From positions 1 through 64,000 of the forward strand of contig NZ_JBEAAM010000010.1 of assembly GCF_040066175.1 (NCBI RefSeq): DNA of 64,000 nt, read 5' to 3'. A model generated the notes under the pieces. It was not told the origin of the DNA, ran no database searches, and was given only the letters and a program-made list of their open reading frames with translations. Numbering within the stretch: position 1 is the stretch's first letter; each line of letters begins with the position of its first letter. Source of the DNA: Solimonas sp040066175. Lineage in GTDB: Bacteria; Pseudomonadota; Gammaproteobacteria; Nevskiales; Nevskiaceae. A program made the position numbers and the translations under genes. This document shows, piece after piece, positions 44,771 to 58,065 of the stretch.

Positions 44771-45652
44771 ATGAGCCAGCCTCTCGTCACCGCCTTCTAC
44801 GATCCCGCGACGTTCACCGTCAGCTATGTCGTGCGCGATCCGTCCGGCGACGCCTGCGCGATCATCGATCCCGTGCTCGACTACGAACCGAAGGCGGCGC
44901 ACATCGCCCACCACTCGGCCGACGCGATCTGCAGCCACGTCACACGCGAGGGACTGCGCGTGGAATGGATCCTGGAGACCCACGCGCACGCCGACCATCT
45001 GTCGGCCGCGCAGTACCTGCGGCAGCATCTGGGCGGAAAGGTGGCGATCGGCGAACACATCCGCGACGTGCAGAAGAGCTTCGGTCCGCTGTTCGATCTG
45101 GGCGATACCTTCGCCACCGACGGCTCGCAGTTCGACCGCCTGTTCGCCGACAACGACAGTTTCCGTATCGGCACGCTCGACGGCCGCGTGCTGCACACGC
45201 CCGGACACACGCCGGCCTGCGTGACCTACCTGATCGGCGACGCCGCCTTCGTCGGCGACACGGTCTTCATGCCCGACTACGGCACCGCGCGTGCGGACTT
45301 CCCCGGCGGCGACGCGCGGACGCTGTACCGCTCGATCCGTCGCATCTACGATCTGCCGCCGACGACCCGGCTGTTCATGTGCCACGACTACCCGCCCCAC
45401 GGCCGCAAGCCGATGTGGGAGACCACCGTCGCCGCCGAACGCAGCGGCAACGTGATGCTGCGTGACGGCATCGCCGAGGACGATTACGTCAAGGCGCGAC
45501 GCGCGCGTGACCGCACTCTACCGGCCCCGCAGCTGATCCTGCCATCCCTCCAGGTCAACATCCGCGCCGGCCATCTGCCGGAGCCCGCGGCCAACGGCCG
45601 CCGTTACCTGCGCATCCCCCTCAATCAGCTGCCGTGCCGCGAACACGGCTGA
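44771..45652 (+). CDS. MBL-fold persulfide dioxygenase (ETHE1/Blh-like)
   Basis: A 293-aa metallo-beta-lactamase-fold enzyme. The metal motif is LETHAHADHLSAAQYLR (His71, His73, Asp75, His76). Further metal ligands are in HTPGHTPACVTYL and VGDTVFMPDYGTARADFPGG. The motif DFPGGDA and the sequence around it are typical of ETHE1-like glutathione-persulfide dioxygenases from BigR-type operons, which oxidise persulfide from SQR to sulfite. It lies 23 bp after the small secreted gene and completes the SQR-PDO pathway. There is no rhodanese domain fused. A glyoxalase II role is less likely given context. Confidence 0.9.
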   Translation: MSQPLVTAFYDPATFTVSYVVRDPSGDACAIIDPVLDYEPKAAHIAHHSADAICSHVTREGLRVEWILETHAHADHLSAAQYLRQHLGGKVAIGEHIRDVQKSFGPLFDLGDTFATDGSQFDRLFADNDSFRIGTLDGRVLHTPGHTPACVTYLIGDAAFVGDTVFMPDYGTARADFPGGDARTLYRSIRRIYDLPPTTRLFMCHDYPPHGRKPMWETTVAAERSGNVMLRDGIAEDDYVKARRARDRTLPAPQLILPSLQVNIRAGHLPEPAANGRRYLRIPLNQLPCREHG

Positions 45653-45720
45653 AGCGGCCGTGATCGTGTCCGCGTTTCATGCTGGAATGTGCGCCCTCCC
45701 GTTGGTGCACACGGACGCCC

Positions 45721-46566
45721 ATGAACATCGATAAGCCACCCGCATCCGGATCCTCGGAATCGATCTTCGACGTGCAGGATTTCCCGCGCGAAGTCCTGGA
45801 ACGCTCGCGCGAAATCCCGGTGCTGGTCGATTTCTGGGCGCCGTGGTGCGGCCCGTGCAAGGCGCTGGCACCCGCGATCGAGGCGGCGGTGCGCAAGTTC
45901 GCCGGCCGCGTCGTGCTCGCCAAGGTCAACACCGACGTGCATCAGGACTGGGCGCAGCGCGCGGGCGTGCGCGGCATCCCCAACGTCAAGCTCATCGTCG
46001 ATGGCCGCATCGCCGACGAGTTCACCGGCGCGTTGCCGCAGTCCGCGATCGAGCAGTTCCTCGAACGCGCGCTGCCGCCGCCGCCCACCGACATCCTGTC
46101 CGACGTCGATGCACTGCTCGCCGAGGGCCACACGGCCGATGCGCGCGCACTGCTGCTGCATGCGGCCCGCGATCCGGACGCACCGGCCGGCGTCTGGCTG
46201 CGGCTCGCGCGCCTGCTGCTGCTCGAGGAGCCGCGCACCGCGCAGGCGTGGCTCGCACGGATCCCGGCCGATGCGAAGGAATACGACGATGCGCAGGCGA
46301 TGCGGCGCGTGCTCGACTTCGCACACACCGTGCCCAAGACAGCGCTGCCCGAGTCACCGGCGCGCGCGCCTTATCTGGCGGCCGCGCAGCACCTCGGCCG
46401 CGGCGCGGTGGACGAGGCCATGGACAGCCTGATCGCCGCCGTGCGCGCCGACCGCAAGTTCGAGGACGACGCCGCACGTAAGCGCCTGGTCGATCTGTTC
46501 GCCTGGCTCGGCTCCGCCGACGAGCGCACGCGCGAGTACCGCATGCGCCTGTACGACGTGCTCTAG
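45721..46566 (+). CDS. Thioredoxin-domain co-chaperone (CnoX/YbbN-like)
   Basis: A 281-aa protein. Residues 20-130 are a thioredoxin fold with active site FWAPWCGPCKALAP (Cys43 and Cys46), so unlike E. coli CnoX (SxxC) it keeps a full CXXC. The rest is TPR-like helices (LLAEGHTADARALLLHAARD, AVDEAMDSLIAAVRADRKFE). CnoX proteins protect clients from oxidation and pass them to GroEL or DnaK. It begins with the ATG after a 68-bp gap from the persulfide dioxygenase gene and may be transcribed with it, giving thiol repair near sulfide detoxification. Confidence 0.88.
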   Translation: MNIDKPPASGSSESIFDVQDFPREVLERSREIPVLVDFWAPWCGPCKALAPAIEAAVRKFAGRVVLAKVNTDVHQDWAQRAGVRGIPNVKLIVDGRIADEFTGALPQSAIEQFLERALPPPPTDILSDVDALLAEGHTADARALLLHAARDPDAPAGVWLRLARLLLLEEPRTAQAWLARIPADAKEYDDAQAMRRVLDFAHTVPKTALPESPARAPYLAAAQHLGRGAVDEAMDSLIAAVRADRKFEDDAARKRLVDLFAWLGSADERTREYRMRLYDVL

Positions 46567-46610
46567 GAACCCGGGCGCCGCGCACACCAAACGGCAATCC
46601 GCGCGGCTGC

Positions 46611-46931
46611 CTATGCCAGCACCGCACGATGCGTCGGACGCCGCAGCTCGCCGACGAGCAGATACAGCAGCGGGCCGAACGACCCGGCGAGGACGGTCAG
46701 CGCGATGTATGCCCATGGATTTCGTCCGTTGCGGCGCGCATCGGCGAACATCCACGCCATCGCCAGCGTGCAGACGATGACGAGGTCCGCCAGCACCTGC
46801 CAGCCGGCGCTGCTGCCGAGCTGGTGGGCGAACAATCCCCAGTAGCCGTGTTCGGCCATGGCGTAGAGGCTCAGGGCCGCGAAGTCGAAGGTGACGAGGC
46901 CGAGCAGGACGAGGACGACGGTACGGTTCAC
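46611..46931 (-). CDS. DUF2834-like membrane protein
   Basis: A 106-aa membrane protein with three hydrophobic helices (VVLVLLGLVTFDFAALSLYA, WQVLADLVIVCTLAMAWMFA, PWAYIALTVLAGSFGPLLYL). The DARRNGRNPWAYI loop and FGPLLYLLVGE end fit DUF2834. It starts with GTG (GGAG seven bases upstream). The gene is divergent from an HTH regulator, with a palindrome ATTACCC-GGC-GGGTAAT between them that probably controls both. Function unknown. Confidence 0.75.
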   Translation of the reverse strand: MNRTVVLVLLGLVTFDFAALSLYAMAEHGYWGLFAHQLGSSAGWQVLADLVIVCTLAMAWMFADARRNGRNPWAYIALTVLAGSFGPLLYLLVGELRRPTHRAVLA

Positions 46932-46989
46932 GGTGGTCTCCAGCGGTGGAAAGGCGCCGCCACCTTGCGCCGGCGACCGGGAGGGCTCA

Positions 46990-47006
46990 ATTACCCGGCG
47001 GGTAAT
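46990..47006. promoter_or_regulatory. Palindromic operator
   Basis: Perfect inverted repeat ATTACCC-GGC-GGGTAAT in the gap between the DUF2834-like gene and the divergent HTH regulator. The arms are strongly symmetric and the site is the only notable element in the gap, so it is the likely target of the HTH protein. Confidence 0.65.
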
Positions 47007-47039
47007 CGCGGCGCGGACCGGCCATGCCAGAATCGGCCC

Positions 47040-47855
47040 ATGCCGATCCGATCGGACCACGCCGCCTTCGGCGACCTGCTGCGCGACTGCCGGCGCGCAC
47101 GGCGCCTGTCGCAGCTCGATCTCGCACTGCACGCGGACGTCTCGCAGCGGCACCTGAGCTTCCTTGAATCCGGCCGTGCACGGCCGAGCCGCGAGATGGT
47201 CGTGCAACTGGCGCAGGCGCTGGATCTGCCGTTGCGCGAACGCAACCGCCTGCTGCACAGCGCCGGCTTCGCCGGACTCTATCCGCAGCGCCGCCTCGAA
47301 GCCGCCGACATGCAGCCAGTGCAGGCGGCGCTCGACCTGCTGCTGCGCCACCACGAGCCCTACCCGGCCGTGGTCGTCGATCGCGCGTGGAATCTGGTGA
47401 TGGCCAACGCGGCGATGGAGCGGGTGCTGGCGATGACTGGCGATCCGCAGGAGCGCTGGCGCAAAGTCTGTGGCGACGGTCCGCGCAACATCATGAAGAT
47501 GACTTTCCACGCCGACGGACTGCGCCCGCTGATCGTCAACCTGAACGAGATCGCGCCGCCGTTTCTGGCGCGCACCGCGCGCGAGGCGCTGGAGCATCCG
47601 GACGTGCAGGACGTGCTCGACGAGGTGCTGCGCTATCCCGGCCTGCCGTCGAAGCTGCGCCACATCGATCTGGAAGCGAGCCACCTGCCAGTGCTGCCGA
47701 CGCATTTCCGCGTCGGCGACATCGACCTGCGGCTGTTCTCGATGATGACGACCTTCGGCACACCGCAGGACGTCACCGCCGACGATCTGCGCGTCGAGAG
47801 TTTCTTTCCGGCGGACGAGGCCAGTGCAAGGCTGCTGAGGATGCTGGCCGGTTGA
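47040..47855 (+). CDS. XRE-family HTH regulator with MmyB-like sensor domain
   Basis: A 271-aa regulator. The N-terminal XRE helix-turn-helix is RRLSQLDLALHADVSQRHLS followed by FLESGRARPSREMV. The C-terminal domain (PYPAVVVDRAWNLVMANAAM onward, ending SFFPADEASARLLRML) is the MmyB/PAS-like ligand-binding part seen in many proteobacterial and actinobacterial regulators. Such proteins commonly regulate the adjacent divergent gene; here that is the DUF2834 membrane protein. The ligand is unknown but may be a fatty acid, as in crystal structures of related MmyB domains. The ATG is supported by the operator position. Confidence 0.88.
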   Translation: MPIRSDHAAFGDLLRDCRRARRLSQLDLALHADVSQRHLSFLESGRARPSREMVVQLAQALDLPLRERNRLLHSAGFAGLYPQRRLEAADMQPVQAALDLLLRHHEPYPAVVVDRAWNLVMANAAMERVLAMTGDPQERWRKVCGDGPRNIMKMTFHADGLRPLIVNLNEIAPPFLARTAREALEHPDVQDVLDEVLRYPGLPSKLRHIDLEASHLPVLPTHFRVGDIDLRLFSMMTTFGTPQDVTADDLRVESFFPADEASARLLRMLAG

Positions 47856-47934
47856 TCGCGCCCGGCGCAGCCGGAGCCGTGACGCCATCCCTGGCCGGCC
47901 GCGCAGTGCGGCAACCGTCCGCGGGACGTTCGCC

Positions 47935-49421
<1,487 letters not shown>

Positions 49422-49425
<4 letters not shown>

Positions 49426-50492
49426 TCGGTGTCCAGCGGAAGGTACACGGTGAAGAGGGTGCAGCCGGGCCGGCTGCGGCATTCGATCAGACCGCCGTGG
49501 CTGTGCACCAGATACTGTGCAATCGGCAGGCCAAGTCCGGTGCCTTCCGCCCGCGTCGTCACCATCGGATAGAAGATCTTCTCGATCATCGCCGGCGCGA
49601 TGCCGGGGCCGTCGTCCTCGACGTCGATCTGCGCGACGAGCTTGTGGCGCACCGCGCCGATCGTGAACTGGCGCCGCGTGCGCGTGCGCAGCACGATCGT
49701 GCCGTGCCCGGCGAGCGCCTGCAGCGCGTTGCGCAGGATGTTGAGCGTGGCCTGGATCAGCTGTTCGCGGTCACCGTACAGCTCCGGGATGCTCGGATCG
49801 TAGTCGCGCAGCACGGTGACTTCGGGCGGGGCCTCCGCCTGCACCAGGCGCCGGACGTGCTCCAGCACCTCGTGCACGTTGAGGCGCGCCTTCTGCGGCA
49901 GGCGGTTGGGACCGAGCATGCGGTTGACCAGGTTCTGCAGCCGGTCCGCTTCCTTGATGATCACGCGCGTGTATTCGCGGTGACCATCGTCCGGGTACTC
50001 GCGCTCCAGCAGCTGCGCGGCGCCGCGGATGCCGCCGAGCGGATTCTTGATCTCGTGCGCGAGCCCACGGATCAGTTCGCGGCTGGCGTCGAAATGGGCC
50101 ATCAGCTGCTCGTCGCGCGAGATGCGCAGATGACGGTCCACTGCGAGCAGCTCCATCAGCAGGCCGGGCTTCTTGCCGCCGGCGATGAACGGGGTGACGG
50201 TCCAGTCCACCGTGACCCCGCTGCCGTCGTGACGCAGCAGTTCGATCTCGCGCTCGATGAAGCCGGTGACGGTGCGCAGCGCGTCGTTCAGCCGCGCCTC
50301 GAACGTCTTGAAATGGGGGATCGCGTCGGCCAGGTTCACGCCCAGCGCCATGCGCCGGGAGATCCCGAACAGGCTCTCACAGGCCGAGTTCAGGGTCGCC
50401 ACGCGCAGGTGCTCGTCCACGGCGATCACCGCCGTGGTCAGCCCGTCCAGAACCTCCTCGGCGGTCACCCGGCTTCTGGAGACCAGTTTCAT
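49422..50492 (-). CDS. ntrB: Nitrogen sensor kinase NtrB (NR-II)
   Basis: A 356-aa PAS-containing histidine kinase without membrane segments, as for NtrB. PAS domain: DGLTTAVIAVDEHLRVATLN. Phospho-His block: RGLAHEIKNPLGGIRGAAQL. ATP-binding G boxes: QIDVEDDGPGIAPAM and GTGLGLPIAQYLVHSHGGLI. PII (GlnB/GlnK) would govern its kinase/phosphatase balance toward NtrC. The ATG at 50492 has no evident Shine-Dalgarno sequence, and a GTG eight codons later (VTAEEVLDGL) is possible, which would leave a leader if the -24/-12-like element at 50504-50519 is real. Confidence 0.95.
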
Positions 50493-50503
50493 GGGGTCGC
50501 CGA

Positions 50504-50519
50504 CGCAAGATGCAGGCCA
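50504..50519 (-). promoter_or_regulatory. Possible sigma-54 promoter before ntrB
   Basis: Leftward TGGCCTG-CATC-TTGCG matches the -24 GG and -12 GC spacing (TGGCACG-N4-TTGC) with a good TTGC. It is 11 bp before the listed ATG, so transcription would start at that ATG. A downstream GTG would then be used, or the element is fortuitous. Confidence 0.35.
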
Positions 50520-50557
50520 GCTTGGCCCGGCACTAGGCTAGCGCAGCTCCGACCAAC

Positions 50558-50589
50558 GCGCACCATCCTGGTGCGCACCTTTTGGGTGC
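50558..50589. promoter_or_regulatory. Tandem NtrC-binding sites upstream of ntrBC
   Basis: Two neighbouring dyads: GCGCACCA-TCC-TGGTGCGC (50558-50576) and GCACCT-TTT-GGGTGC (50575-50589). The first matches the known NtrC core GCACCA-N3-TGGTGC exactly; the second is a weaker match. They sit about 70-95 bp upstream of ntrB, as expected for autoregulation by NtrC. Confidence 0.75.
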
Positions 50590-50598
50590 AATGCCCTG

Positions 50599-51102
50599 TT
50601 ATGGGGCCATTACGGCAAAAACCGTCTCCGGTGAGCGGGCCACCTCGCGCCCGGCCGGATCGACGACGACGACGACCAGCCGGTGCTCGCCGACACCGGG
50701 ATCCGGCAGCGGCAGGCTCAGCGCGTCGATGGCCGCTTCGGTGATCGCGCGACCGTCGAGCAGGTAGATCAGGCGGAAGCCCGCCACCAGGCCCGGCATC
50801 ACGTTCGCCGCGGCCACGAGACGATCGACCCCGGCGCGCAGGACCTGGCCCGGCGTCGGCGACTCCACGCTGACGGCGAAACGCGCTGCCGCACGCAGCG
50901 CCTCGGCGGAGTAGAACGCGCGCCGCGCCGGGCCGGGCGTCACACCGGACAGCGGCGGCAGCAGGACGGGCCTGGCGCGCGGGTGCGGCGGCCGGTCGGT
51001 ATAGCGGACCGTGCCGTCGGGGCCGACCTCGCGATAGATCTCGTCCGCCGCCGGCACGGCGGCGGATGCGACGAGCAGCACGGCCAGTAAGCACCACCTC
51101 AT
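50599..51102 (-). CDS. DUF4124 domain periplasmic protein
   Basis: A 167-aa secreted protein. Signal peptide MRWCLLAVLLVASAAVPAAD is followed by the short DUF4124 motif (EIYREVGPDGTVRYTDRPPH). The rest has a fibronectin-like fold guess: DGRAITEAAIDALSLPLPDP and LVVVVVDPAGREVARSPETV. Function unknown; DUF4124 genes are very often found between glnA and ntrB in Xanthomonadales-like genomes. The ATG with the signal peptide is chosen over an upstream in-frame ATG that overlaps the glnA terminator. Confidence 0.85.
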   Translation of the reverse strand: MRWCLLAVLLVASAAVPAADEIYREVGPDGTVRYTDRPPHPRARPVLLPPLSGVTPGPARRAFYSAEALRAAARFAVSVESPTPGQVLRAGVDRLVAAANVMPGLVAGFRLIYLLDGRAITEAAIDALSLPLPDPGVGEHRLVVVVVDPAGREVARSPETVFAVMAP

Positions 51103-51140
51103 GCCGACAGCATAGACAAGAAACCCCTCGCACCCAAAAA

Positions 51141-51164
51141 GAAACCCCGCCGTGGCGGGGTTTC
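51141..51164 (-). terminator. glnA intrinsic terminator
   Basis: GAAACCCCGCC/GGCGGGGTTTC is a perfect 11-bp stem with a 2-base tip. Read leftward it is followed by TTTTTG (51140-51136), a proper U-run. It lies 17 bp after the glnA stop. Confidence 0.9.
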
Positions 51165-51181
51165 TTCCAGCACATCGCACT

Positions 51182-52591
<1,410 letters not shown>

Positions 52592-52658
52592 GGGTCTCTC
52601 CTGGTGGGACGGTGAAGGTTGGCAGCGGGCATGGCCCGCGTGGCGTGCGCCAAAATGA

Positions 52659-52674
52659 AGCACGAAGCGTGCCA
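52659..52674 (-). promoter_or_regulatory. Sigma-54 promoter of glnA
   Basis: Leftward TGGCACGCTTCGTGCT: perfect -24 TGGCACG, 10-bp GG-to-GC spacing and -12 TGC. It lies about 70 bp upstream of glnA. The expected NtrC enhancer would be upstream, within the carbonic anhydrase 3' end, but I see no clear dyad there. Confidence 0.85.
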
Positions 52675-52724
52675 CAGTTGGGGCGGGTGCCCCGGCCGTG
52701 GGCGGGTAATCGGGGCCGGCTATC

Positions 52725-53390
52725 CTAGCCGTTCGCCGAATACGCGGCCAGCGCGTTTTCGGTGGCGCGCCGGTGGGCCGGCAGCACATCCGCCGGCCCG
52801 GACGCCGACACGCCGAGATCCCGCAGCAGCCCGTCACGCAGCCCGTAAACCCAGCCATGCACCGACAGCGCCTGGCCGCGCTGCCACGCGTCCTCCACCA
52901 CCGTCGTCTGGCAGACGTGCTGCACCTGCTCGATGACGTTGAGCTCGCACAGGCAGTCGTGCCGGCGTCCGGCATCGGCGATGCGATCCAGCCGCGACCG
53001 ATGACGATCGGCCACGTCGCGGATGTGCATCAGCCAGTTGTCGGCGATGCCGACGCGCTGCTTGTGCATCGCCGCGTGCACGCCCGAACAGCCGAAGTGG
53101 CCGACCACCATGATGTGGCGGACCTTGAGCACGTCCACGGCGAACTGCATGACCGACAGGCAGTTGAAGTCGGTATGGACGACGACGTTGGCGATGTTGC
53201 GGTGTACGAACACTTCGCCCGGCGGCAGACCGAGGATCTCGTTGGCGGGCACGCGCGAATCGGCACAGCCGATCCACAGGTACTGCGGGCTCTGGCCGCG
53301 CGCGAGACGCTCGAAATAGGCGGGATCCTGGGCGACCCGGGCGGCCGCCCAGGCCTGGTTCTGGTCGAACAGCGAATCGATGGTGTCCAT
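52725..53390 (-). CDS. Beta-class carbonic anhydrase
   Basis: A 221-aa carbonic anhydrase that hydrates CO2. Zinc ligands are Cys42 (IGCADSRVPANEI), His98 and Cys101 (VVGHFGCSGV), with the Asp44-Arg46 pair present. HRNIANVVVHTDFN and the C-terminal VHGWVYGLRDGLLRDLGV are typical (Can/CynT family). The start MDTIDSLFDQNQAW is typical of proteobacterial Can. It lies just upstream of glnA on the same strand, without strong evidence of co-transcription. It is divergent from a CPA2 antiporter. Confidence 0.95.
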   Translation of the reverse strand: MDTIDSLFDQNQAWAAARVAQDPAYFERLARGQSPQYLWIGCADSRVPANEILGLPPGEVFVHRNIANVVVHTDFNCLSVMQFAVDVLKVRHIMVVGHFGCSGVHAAMHKQRVGIADNWLMHIRDVADRHRSRLDRIADAGRRHDCLCELNVIEQVQHVCQTTVVEDAWQRGQALSVHGWVYGLRDGLLRDLGVSASGPADVLPAHRRATENALAAYSANG

Positions 53391-53468
53391 GGCCGGGCGA
53401 ATATACACGCAGCCGTTGACCGCCGTGGCGGGGCCGTGACACCGTAGATCACCACCCGTTCCCTTTCG

Positions 53469-54839
53469 ATGATGCGCCCGTTTGCGCTGGCCTATGTCGT
53501 CGCCGTCGCGGTCAGTGTGCTGCTGATCGGCGCGCTGATCCAGTTCGGCCTGTCCGCCCATGCCCCGCCGGCGGCCTGGGTGCCGCGGGCGGTGCCGCAC
53601 ATCGACGGCACGAGCACGTCGCTGGGCCTGCTGCTGGCGCAGATCGCCGTCGTGCTGCTGGTCGCGCGCACGGTCGGCACGCTGTTCCGCAGGCTGGGCC
53701 AGCCGGCCGTGATCGGCGAGATCGTCGCCGGCCTGCTGCTCGGCCCTTCGGTGCTCGGGGCGCTGGCACCGTCGGCACTCGCGGCGCTGTTTCCGCCGAC
53801 GTCGCTCGCGCCGCTGGCGCTGCTCAGCCAGGTCGGCGTGCTGCTGTTCATGTTCCTGGTCGGCCTGGATCTCGACTTCGGCAGCCTGCGCGACAAGGCA
53901 CGCAGCGCGGTGATCGTCAGCCACACCAGCATCTTCGTGCCCTTCCTGCTCGGCGTCGGCCTGGTGCTCGCCGCCTACCCGCAACTGACCGCGCCCGGTG
54001 TGCCCTTCGATGCGCTGGCCCTGTTCATGGGCATTGCGATGAGCGTCACCGCATTCCCGGTGCTCGCGCGCATCCTCGAAGAGCGTGGCCTGCTGCAGAC
54101 GACCCTCGGACGCAATGCCATTGCCTGCGCGGCGATCGACGACGTCAGCGCCTGGTGCCTGCTGGCCTTCGTCGTCGCGCTCGCCGAGGCGCATAACCCG
54201 CTGACCGCCGCCGCGACCGTCGCCCTGAGCGCGCTGTTCATCTGGGCGATGTGGTTTGCGGTGCGCCCGCTGCTCGAGCGCCTGGCGCGCGTGCGCAGCG
54301 AACGCGGCGCCGAACCACTGGGCATCAGCGCGGCGGTGATCGTGCTGATGTGCGCCGCGGCGGCGACCGAGGCGATCGGCATCCATGCGCTGTTCGGCGC
54401 GTTCATGGCCGGCCTGGCGATGCCCAGGGACGCGCTGCTGCGCGAGCGCCTGCGCGAACGCCTGCACAGCTTCGCCACCGTCGTCCTGCTGCCGCTGTTC
54501 TTCGCGCTGACCGGCCTGCGCACGCAGCTCGGCCTGCTGGACGGCGTCGCCGATTTCGCACTGTGCGCGGCCATCGTGCTGATCGCGGTCGCCGGCAAGC
54601 TCGGCGGCAGCGCGCTGGCCGCGCGCCTGACCGGCGCGCCGTGGCGCGAGGCACTGACCATCGGCGCACTGATGAACACGCGCGGTCTGATGGAACTGGT
54701 CGTGCTCAACCTCGGTTACGACCTCGGCATCCTGTCGCCGCGCGTGTTCACGATGCTGGTGATCATGGCGCTGGTGACGACGCTGATGACCGGCCCGCTG
54801 CTGTCCCTGCTGCGCCCGCAGGCCAGGGGGCGCGGATAG
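53469..54839 (+). CDS. Cation:proton antiporter (CPA2 family)
   Basis: A 456-aa membrane protein with about 12-13 helices. Blocks such as GTLFRRLGQPAVIGEIVAGL, LGPSVLGALAPSALAALF, SQVGVLLFMFLVGLDLDFGS and AIACAAIDDVSAWCLLAFVV (with the conserved acidic pair of the ion site) are characteristic of the Kef/NapA group. HALFGAFMAGLAMPRD and LMNTRGLMELVVLNLGYDLG follow. There is no TrkA-N/RCK domain at the C-terminus, so it is not a full KefB/C. It exchanges Na+ or K+ for H+; which ion is not clear. Confidence 0.9.
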   Translation: MMRPFALAYVVAVAVSVLLIGALIQFGLSAHAPPAAWVPRAVPHIDGTSTSLGLLLAQIAVVLLVARTVGTLFRRLGQPAVIGEIVAGLLLGPSVLGALAPSALAALFPPTSLAPLALLSQVGVLLFMFLVGLDLDFGSLRDKARSAVIVSHTSIFVPFLLGVGLVLAAYPQLTAPGVPFDALALFMGIAMSVTAFPVLARILEERGLLQTTLGRNAIACAAIDDVSAWCLLAFVVALAEAHNPLTAAATVALSALFIWAMWFAVRPLLERLARVRSERGAEPLGISAAVIVLMCAAAATEAIGIHALFGAFMAGLAMPRDALLRERLRERLHSFATVVLLPLFFALTGLRTQLGLLDGVADFALCAAIVLIAVAGKLGGSALAARLTGAPWREALTIGALMNTRGLMELVVLNLGYDLGILSPRVFTMLVIMALVTTLMTGPLLSLLRPQARGRG

Positions 54840-54848
54840 TCGGATTGC

Positions 54849-54854
54849 TATACT
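54849..54854 (+). promoter_or_regulatory. -10 element of glyQ
   Basis: TATACT preceded by TTGC forms a strong -10 hexamer 28 bp before the glyQ ATG, in the short gap after the antiporter gene. No good -35 hexamer is seen upstream. Confidence 0.5.
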
Positions 54855-54882
54855 CCCGGCCCTTTACCCTGCCGCCGCATTT

Positions 54883-55791
54883 ATGTCGCTGACGTTTCAG
54901 GACCTGATTCTCAAGCTCCAGTCCTTCTGGGCCGGGCACGGCTGCGTGATCGTGCAGCCGATGGACATGGAGATGGGCGCCGGCACCTTCCACTGGTCGA
55001 CCTTCCTGCGCGCGATCGGTCCGGAACCCTGGAACACCGCCTACGTGCAGCCGTCGCGCCGCCCCACCGACGGCCGCTACGGCGAGAACCCGAACCGTCT
55101 GCAGCACTACTACCAGTTCCAGGTGCTGATGAAGCCTTCGCCGCCGGACATCCAGCAGCTGTACCTGGATTCACTGAAGATGCTCGGCTTCGATCCGCTG
55201 GTGCACGACATCCGCTTCGTCGAGGACAACTGGGAATCGCCGACGCTGGGCGCCTGGGGCCTGGGCTGGGAGGTCTGGCTCAACGGCATGGAAGTCACGC
55301 AGTTCACCTACTTCCAGCAGGTCGGCGGTCTCGAGTGCAAGCCGGTCGCCGGCGAGATCACCTACGGCCTCGAGCGCCTGGCGATGTATATCCAGGGCAA
55401 GGAGAGCGTGTTCGACCTGGTCTGGTCCGACACCGGCGGCCGCGTCGTCACCTACGGCGACGTCTATCACCAGAACGAAGTCGAGCAGTCCGCCTACAAC
55501 TTCGAGCACGCCGACATCGCGGCGCTGTTCGCACGCTTCAACGCCGCCGAGGCCGAGTGCCAGCGCCTGCTGGCGCTCGACACGCCGCTGCCGCTGCCCG
55601 CCTACGAACGCACCATCCAGGCCTCCCACGCCTTCAACCTGCTCGACGCCCGCGGCGCGATCAGCGTCACCGAGCGCCAGGCCTACATCCTGCGCGTGCG
55701 CACGCTGGCGCGTGGCTGCGCCGAGGCGTATTACAGGGCACGCGAGACGCTGGGCTTTCCGATGCTCGGCAGCGTACAGCGCGCCGCATGA
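54883..55791 (+). CDS. glyQ: Glycyl-tRNA synthetase alpha subunit
   Basis: A 302-aa GlyRS alpha chain of the (alpha-beta)2 enzyme. N-terminus LTFQDLILKLQSFWAGHGC and core blocks GAGTFHWSTFLRAIGPEPWN and AYVQPSRRPTDGRYGENPNR are invariant in the family. It binds glycine and ATP and activates glycine. Its partner glyS normally follows within a few bases; here a strong terminator comes directly after the stop, and an opposing katG lies between. The two subunits must therefore be expressed from separate promoters. Confidence 0.97.
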   Translation: MSLTFQDLILKLQSFWAGHGCVIVQPMDMEMGAGTFHWSTFLRAIGPEPWNTAYVQPSRRPTDGRYGENPNRLQHYYQFQVLMKPSPPDIQQLYLDSLKMLGFDPLVHDIRFVEDNWESPTLGAWGLGWEVWLNGMEVTQFTYFQQVGGLECKPVAGEITYGLERLAMYIQGKESVFDLVWSDTGGRVVTYGDVYHQNEVEQSAYNFEHADIAALFARFNAAEAECQRLLALDTPLPLPAYERTIQASHAFNLLDARGAISVTERQAYILRVRTLARGCAEAYYRARETLGFPMLGSVQRAA

Positions 55792-55795
55792 CGAA

Positions 55796-55823
55796 AAGGC
55801 CGCCGGATCGCTCCGGCGGCCTT
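55796..55823. terminator. Bidirectional terminator between glyQ and katG
   Basis: AAGGCCGCCGGA-TCGC-TCCGGCGGCCTT forms a 12-bp perfect stem with A/T-flanked base, five bases after the glyQ stop and 27 bp before the katG stop. It can serve both convergent genes. Confidence 0.85.
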
Positions 55824-55849
55824 CGTGCATCAGGACCGCGACGCCGCGC

Positions 55850-58018
<2,169 letters not shown>

Positions 58019-58065
58019 CTCGATCTCCTGCGCTATTGGTAACTCGTGGATACGGACTTCGGGGT

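Noticed and set aside
52680..52724. NtrC site upstream of the glnA sigma-54 promoter
   Set aside because: Only half-site-like GGGTGC; no dyad GCACC-N-GGTGC found near enough.
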